NCBI GenBank assembly: GCA_905209135.1
Contig: CAJLRT010000038.1
Span: 1 to 9,151 of the forward strand
DNA: 9,151 bases
Direction: 5' to 3'
Source of the DNA: an uncultured Eubacteriales bacterium
GTDB taxonomy: Bacteria > Bacillota > Clostridia > Oscillospirales > UMGS1783
Below are positions 5,943 through 9,151 of the stretch, piece after piece. Position numbers and translations under genes: made by a program. Under the pieces are notes generated by a model. The model saw only the letters and a list, made by a program, of their open reading frames with translations, did not search any database and was not told the DNA's origin. How positions within the stretch are numbered: the stretch's first letter is position 1; every line of letters starts with the position of its first letter.

Positions 5943-6380
5943 ATGGCCGATTATCTGCCCTGCGTTTATGCGTTTCTGACTTGCGCGGCTTTTTCCGTTA
6001 TGCTGGAAGTAAAGCAACTGAAAATGATTGTTTCCTGCGCGCTGACCGGTTTTATCGGCTGGTTTGTTTATCTGGTGTTCAGGTTTGCGGGGGAAGGCAC
6101 CTGGGCCGTTACGATTCGTTTTTTTATTGCCACAATCGTAGTCGCTGTTTGTGCGGAGATCTTTGCGCGCATTCACAAGACCCCGGCGACCCTTTTTCTG
6201 ATTATCGGAATTATTCCCATGGTCCCCGGCGGCGGCGTCTATTACACGATGGAGGCCCTTTTGGACGGGGATATGACGGCGTTTGTTTCGCAGGGCATAA
6301 AGACTGCGGCGAGCGCGGGGGCGATTGCCGTCGGCTGTTCCCTGGTCTCATCCGTTGTGCGGATCATTCGCCGCCGGTAG
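5943..6380 (+). CDS. Threonine/serine exporter, ThrE_2 subunit (YjjB-like)
   Basis: A 145-residue protein with about five hydrophobic segments and the ThrE_2 (YjjB-like) signature I-I-P-M-V-P-G-G-G-V-Y-Y-T-M near residues 89-103. It is the second half of the split exporter and probably forms a complex with the preceding protein. In single-chain ThrE proteins the two parts are fused. The start is well supported: AAGGAGG (5928-5934) overlaps the upstream stop codon and sits 8 bases before this ATG. The ATG at 5938 is only 3 bases away and in another, quickly closed frame. The C-terminus is basic (R-I-I-R-R-R), as expected for a cytoplasmic end. Confidence 0.88.
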   Translation: MADYLPCVYAFLTCAAFSVMLEVKQLKMIVSCALTGFIGWFVYLVFRFAGEGTWAVTIRFFIATIVVAVCAEIFARIHKTPATLFLIIGIIPMVPGGGVYYTMEALLDGDMTAFVSQGIKTAASAGAIAVGCSLVSSVVRIIRRR

Positions 6381-6480
6381 GCTGCGCAGACCGGAGGCCT
6401 GCGTCTATTGCCGCCCGTCCCGAAACGATGAATGAGCTGCGCCGCCGGCGTTTCAACAGGCGGAAGCGCGCGGTTTGCAT

Positions 6481-6514
6481 AAAAAAGCAGGGGGAGCGCT
6501 CCCCCTGCTTTTTT
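6481..6514. terminator. Strong bidirectional terminator between convergent operons
   Basis: A perfect 34-base palindrome: six A, the arm GCAGGGGGAGC, its complement GCTCCCCCTGC, then six T. It works as a GC-rich stem with a T-run on either strand, so it ends both the ThrE operon (stop 100 bases to the left) and the minus-strand lipoprotein operon. The TAA stop of the lipoprotein gene (6513-6515) lies inside the A/T arm. The 100 bases 6381-6480 hold nothing else I recognise. Confidence 0.95.
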
Positions 6515-7355
6515 ACGCCTGCATATTTCCGGGCGGAAACTTGCCCTGCCCTGACCGGCGTTTCCGCAGGCAGGCGGCGGCGACGAAGCATACGGCCAGC
6601 GCGGCGAATACGCACAGCGCGATAAGCGCCGCCGCATACCCGCGCTGGAGATGGCCGACCGCGTTGCCGGAGGGAGTTTCGACGAGCCTGCCGCCGCTGT
6701 AATGGACCCGGGTGACGAGCCGCAGTTCGGTGGGGCCGTCGAAGCGGACGGGGACGGTGACGCTGGCGGCGGCGCCGTCCAGCGCAGCCTCGCCGGAGGC
6801 GTCCGCGATCTCGCTTGCGGGCAGGGACAGCGACAGGGTGAACGCGCTCTGTTCCAGGCCCTGTTCCCAGAATTCCCGGAAGCTTTGAGGCTGCCCGTCC
6901 AGGTTGGCGGTGGCCAGAATTTTATCCGCGTCCAGCGTGACCTCCATGGCGTACCCCTGTTCGCTCTTACCGCCGGTATGGTTCATGGAAACGGTGGTGA
7001 AAGGGGTGAGGGATTCGTCTGTCAGCATTTCTTTGAGCTGCGCGAATGCTTCCTCGTGGCTGTCCGCCGGGCGGGTCAGCGTCATCCGCACCTGCGCAAG
7101 ATCGGTTTCCCCGTCCAGGTTCTCCTGCACGTCATAGCCGAGTTCACTGCGGTAATAGGAGGCCAGAAGCCGCAGCCCGGCGCGTATTTCCTGCGCCCTG
7201 TCCGCGTCCGTCCCGGACAGGTCTGCCTGCATATCGATGCGGATATAGGCGCGGCAGTCTTCGGTTACGCCGCAGGCGAGGTCCGCCTGCACGCATCCGG
7301 CCGCCGTCAGCAGGCACAGGACAACGGTCAGCGCAAGCACCAGTCTTTTTTTCAT
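6513..7355 (-). CDS. Lipoprotein with C-terminal membrane helix, unknown function
   Basis: A 280-residue protein. The N-terminus is a lipoprotein signal peptide (M-K-K-R, hydrophobic core, then T-A-A-G-C with Cys21 as the lipidation site). Residues about 240-262 form a second membrane helix followed by R-K-R-R, so the protein would be tethered at both ends with residues 22-239 outside the cell and a short cytoplasmic tail. The beginning G-C-V-Q-A-D and the overall plan recall LppM/DUF3153-type lipoproteins, but I am not certain of that family. The exported part is rich in acidic residues and has no catalytic motif that I see; Cys28 and Cys34 could form a disulfide. The start is fixed by AGGAGGGAG on the minus strand 7 bases upstream, and only two bases separate it from the stop of the upstream metallopeptidase gene, so the two are translationally coupled and probably act together. 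Confidence 0.82.
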   Translation of the reverse strand: MKKRLVLALTVVLCLLTAAGCVQADLACGVTEDCRAYIRIDMQADLSGTDADRAQEIRAGLRLLASYYRSELGYDVQENLDGETDLAQVRMTLTRPADSHEEAFAQLKEMLTDESLTPFTTVSMNHTGGKSEQGYAMEVTLDADKILATANLDGQPQSFREFWEQGLEQSAFTLSLSLPASEIADASGEAALDGAAASVTVPVRFDGPTELRLVTRVHYSGGRLVETPSGNAVGHLQRGYAAALIALCVFAALAVCFVAAACLRKRRSGQGKFPPGNMQA

Positions 7356-7357
7356 GG

Positions 7358-8683
7358 TCAGACTCCCTCCTGAAACGTATAATCAAACGGTTCGGATTTG
7401 TACATCGAGCCGTCCGGCAGTACGGCGGTCACCACAAACGTGCGCGTCCCCTCGTTGAGTCCGTCGTCGCAGTATGTCACGCTGCTGCCGCGGTCCAGCA
7501 CTACATTGCCGATATAGGCGCGCGCTGGGTCGCCCGGATACACGGTTTTGATGGGCACAATCGTGTTCGCGTAGTCGTCTGCGTCATAAGTCACCAGGGT
7601 GTAGATTGCATCGTCCCCGTAGGCCTTGTTCCAAGTGAGCGTGTGGCTGGTAAAGGTTTTGTACCCGCCGACAAGATCGTAGCCGACGGAATAGCGCTGT
7701 ATCTCAATTTCCATATCCCGTGTTGGACCGGTCTGCGGCGGCTGCCGGCCGATAAAGCTGTAAAAGTATTCGGCCAGCCCCTCCTGCTCATAGGGCATGG
7801 GAAGCATGAGATTCTCCTGTACGATACAGTTGCGCAGCACTTCCTCCTCGCCGGTGATATCGTAGAGGCTGTCCTGTACGTCGCAGTAGTTCCCGACCGC
7901 CCGCGAATTCGGCGAGCCCATTAGCACGACGTAGTCCTCCGCTGCGATTTCAAACAGGAAACGGTGGTGGTTTTCGTTGTAGAAATCGTCGTTTTGGGAG
8001 AATACCTCCACGGTTTCCGGATCCAGACCGCGCAGCCTGAAGTATTCGCTGTCCAGGTACTGTTGTTCCCGTGTGAAGCCGGGAAACATGTGGTAAAACG
8101 TATAATGGTGCCCGTATTCATGGCTGAGGCTGTCCGCCATGGATTCGGCCGTCGTGTTCCGGTCTCCTCCGTAGAGGGAGATAACGCCCGTGTCGCGCTG
8201 GAAGCTGATCTCAAAATCCGGGGGCAGGGCGGGGAAGCGCAAGCGGAAGGCGTCCCGCTCCGACGTCTGCTCGTGGGTGGCGAGCGCGTCGTCGTCCTCC
8301 TGCGGGTAGACAATGACCTTGGACAGGGAATAGAGTTCCTCGCCGTGTTGGTTCAGCAGCAGCTCTTCATAGAGCCGTTCGAGGCCGGTTTCGTCCCACG
8401 CGGCGGATTGGCTGACAAATTCTATGCCCTCCGGGCTTGTGTAGACATACAGCGCGCCCTCTTCCGACCCGGTCGGCGCGGGCCGGGAGAACGCGTCCAG
8501 GGCCGCCTGGTTTGTGAAAGGCGTGCCGAGCGGCCGCTGCAAAAACGCGTCTACCGCCGCCATGTCGGCCTCCAGCGTTCGGATGCGCTGCGCAATGACC
8601 GGCAGCAAAAATGCGCAGACGGCGCATAAAAGGGCGCAGATTCCCGCTGCCAGGTACAGACAGCGGCGGTTGTTTTTCATCAT
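7358..8683 (-). CDS. Membrane-anchored HEYGH zinc-metallopeptidase-like protein
   Basis: A 441-residue protein with an N-terminal signal anchor (about residues 8-31) and the rest predicted outside the cell. The motif S-H-E-Y-G-H-H places the zinc-binding HExxH at His188, Glu189, His192. Glu245 in F-E-I-A-A-E-D-Y is a plausible third ligand, the gluzincin pattern, though Glu249 could serve instead. The segment after about residue 375, ending in T-F-V-V-T-A-V-L-P-D-G-S-M-Y-K-S-E-P-F, looks like a fibronectin/Ig-like beta domain. I do not recognise the exact peptidase family and no substrate is evident. The start has GGAGG (minus strand, 8690-8694) 6 bases ahead of the first ATG; the second ATG three bases on is also possible. 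It is the first gene of a two-gene unit with the following lipoprotein, read from its own promoter. Confidence 0.85.
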   Translation of the reverse strand: MMKNNRRCLYLAAGICALLCAVCAFLLPVIAQRIRTLEADMAAVDAFLQRPLGTPFTNQAALDAFSRPAPTGSEEGALYVYTSPEGIEFVSQSAAWDETGLERLYEELLLNQHGEELYSLSKVIVYPQEDDDALATHEQTSERDAFRLRFPALPPDFEISFQRDTGVISLYGGDRNTTAESMADSLSHEYGHHYTFYHMFPGFTREQQYLDSEYFRLRGLDPETVEVFSQNDDFYNENHHRFLFEIAAEDYVVLMGSPNSRAVGNYCDVQDSLYDITGEEEVLRNCIVQENLMLPMPYEQEGLAEYFYSFIGRQPPQTGPTRDMEIEIQRYSVGYDLVGGYKTFTSHTLTWNKAYGDDAIYTLVTYDADDYANTIVPIKTVYPGDPARAYIGNVVLDRGSSVTYCDDGLNEGTRTFVVTAVLPDGSMYKSEPFDYTFQEGV

Positions 8684-8713
8684 AGACGGCCTCCGGTGAT
8701 ATTTGTATCTTTC

Positions 8714-8742
8714 ATTGTACTGTCCCCGCGCCGATTGGTCAA
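8714..8742 (-). promoter_or_regulatory. Sigma-A-type promoter for the metallopeptidase-lipoprotein operon
   Basis: Read on the minus strand: TTGACC (8742-8737, five of six), 17-base spacer, TACAAT (8719-8714, five of six). Transcription would start near 8707, giving a leader of about 24 bases that contains the GGAGG of the first gene. Confidence 0.75.
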
Positions 8743-8776
8743 GGGCCCGGAAGGCAAAAAAGCAGTGGCATGGGGC

Positions 8777-8802
8777 GCGCCGCCGCCCAATTCCGGCGGC
8801 GC
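8777..8802. repeat. GC-rich inverted repeat in the divergent intergenic region
   Basis: Nine-base perfect arms GCGCCGCCG (8777-8785) and CGGCGGCGC (8794-8802) surround the eight-base loop CCCAATTC. It lies between the two divergent promoters. No T-run follows directly on either strand, so a classical terminator is unlikely; on the minus strand a run of T comes only some 15 bases later. It could be a leftover terminator, an operator or an insulating structure. Confidence 0.5.
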
Positions 8803-8890
8803 CGGCCGTTTGGTCGCGCGCTTGCCGGCCGCAAAACTTCGGATGAAGAAAAACCGTCCGCGGCTTTGCCGTGAATTTTCCATGAAGTTA

Positions 8891-8919
8891 TTGACAGCAA
8901 GAAATAGCAATGTTAAAAT
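8891..8919 (+). promoter_or_regulatory. Near-consensus sigma-A promoter for the DeoR-family gene
   Basis: TTGACA (8891-8896, perfect), 17-base spacer ending in TGT, then TAAAAT (8914-8919, five of six). The TG one base before the -10 box makes it an extended -10. The spacer holds the direct repeat AGCAA-GAAAT-AGCAA (8896-8910) with a 10-base period, one helical turn, which is a possible operator for the regulator itself; that part is inference. Confidence 0.85.
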
Positions 8920-8963
8920 TGTGATAGATTTGGAAAACCACTCAAAAAGGTTGGTGTTTTGCC

Positions 8964-9151
8964 GTGGGTGCCATTACGGAGGAGCGAAGAAGCCAGCTCG
9001 CCCGTATTCTTGTTACAGAGGGAAGCGTCAAGGTCGGCGTGCTTGCCGAACGCTTTGGCGTTTCCACCGAAACCATCCGCAAGGACCTTATCTTCCTGGA
9101 GAAGGAGGGGCTTGCAAAAAAGAGCCACGGCGGCGCCGTGTCGTCCGGCGC
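8964..9151 (+). CDS. DeoR-family transcriptional repressor, 3'-truncated by window edge
   Basis: Sixty-two complete codons from GTG 8964 to the right edge, still open. The translated start shows the DeoR-family N-terminal helix-turn-helix: E-E-R-R-S-Q-L-A-R-I-L at residues 6-16, L-A-E-R-F-G-V-S-T-E-T-I-R-K-D-L at 27-42 (recognition helix), L-E-K-E-G-L at 45-50, and the hallmark K-S-H-G-G-A at 53-58. Such proteins usually repress sugar or nucleoside operons and respond to a phosphorylated sugar bound by the C-terminal domain, which is outside the window. GTG 8964 is the first possible start, because an in-frame stop lies at 8925 and no ATG, GTG or TTG lies between. The nearest ribosome binding site, AAAAAGG (8944-8950), is 13 bases away, longer than usual. 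Genes it controls probably follow to the right. Confidence 0.92.
   Translation, partial: MGAITEERRSQLARILVTEGSVKVGVLAERFGVSTETIRKDLIFLEKEGLAKKSHGGAVSSG

Noticed and set aside
6445..6564. Ten-base repeat CCGGCGTTTC at 6445-6454 and 6555-6564 around the terminator
   Set aside because: Short, GC-rich and with no consistent flanking match; likely chance.
5981..6625. 214-codon plus-strand ORF overlapping the ThrE_2 gene
   Set aside because: It is a shifted frame of the ThrE_2 gene running on through the terminator; the product is Arg/Cys-rich without hydrophobic or domain pattern, and it has no ribosome binding site.
6651..7924. Long plus-strand ORFs (240 and 292 codons) opposite the lipoprotein and metallopeptidase genes, and another at 7964-8629
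   Set aside because: They lie antisense to two well-supported genes with signal peptides, motifs and good ribosome binding sites. Their products are Arg/Gly/Val/His-rich with no domain I recognise, as expected from GC-rich antisense frames.
8680..8910. 76-codon minus-strand ORF across the divergent promoter region
   Set aside because: It contains the promoter and hairpin of the intergenic region, overlaps the start of the peptidase gene in another frame, and its product is Arg-rich with no domain.

Overview
The window looks like a chromosomal piece from a Gram-positive, low-to-medium GC Firmicute, most likely a gut-type member of the Clostridia (Oscillospiraceae/Ruminococcaceae-like). Evidence: strong AGGAGG-type ribosome binding sites, sigma-A-like promoters (TTGACA-17-TAAAAT), a split two-gene ThrE exporter, a dlt-like surface acylation cluster, and a lipoprotein signal peptide. 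The genus cannot be fixed from this sequence alone.

Left part (1-4733, plus strand): a compact operon for acylating a surface polymer. It runs: 3' end of a GNAT acetyltransferase gene (entering from the left edge); a 76-residue acyl carrier protein with a DSF phosphopantetheine site; an MBOAT membrane O-acyltransferase of the DltB/AlgI type; and two tandem, same-length (348 residue) membrane-anchored SGNH/DltD-like proteins. By analogy with DltC-DltB-DltD, an acyl group is carried on the ACP, moved across the membrane by the MBOAT protein and placed on an extracellular polymer with help from the SGNH proteins. The ligase that would load the ACP is not in the window and may lie to the left. 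The second SGNH gene is a diverged duplicate. A fossil of the MBOAT 3' end (F-I-Y-x-G-F-stop) lies in front of it, a copy of the downstream hairpin follows each gene, and the canonical DxxH aspartate is Asn in copy 2.

Middle (4734-6515): two terminator-like hairpins, then about 330 bases without a convincing gene. This stretch has a weak promoter-like pair, nested inverted repeats, two tiny ATGA-coupled ORFs and a 13-base palindrome, so it may be a structured leader. It precedes a two-gene ThrE-type threonine/serine exporter (ThrE N-terminal-domain protein, then ThrE_2/YjjB-like protein). A strong symmetric terminator at 6481-6514 serves both this operon and the convergent one.

Right part (6513-9151): a minus-strand two-gene unit with its own good promoter (TTGACC-17-TACAAT). 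It encodes a membrane-anchored HEYGH zinc-metallopeptidase-like protein followed, two bases later, by a lipoprotein that also has a C-terminal membrane helix. Divergent from it, behind a near-consensus promoter, is the start of a DeoR-family repressor gene that leaves the window at the right edge.

The most interesting points are the SGNH duplication with an apparently altered catalytic residue and a datable breakpoint fossil, the GNAT+ACP+MBOAT+SGNH gene set (a dlt-like system of unknown acyl group), and the uncharacterised protease-lipoprotein pair.
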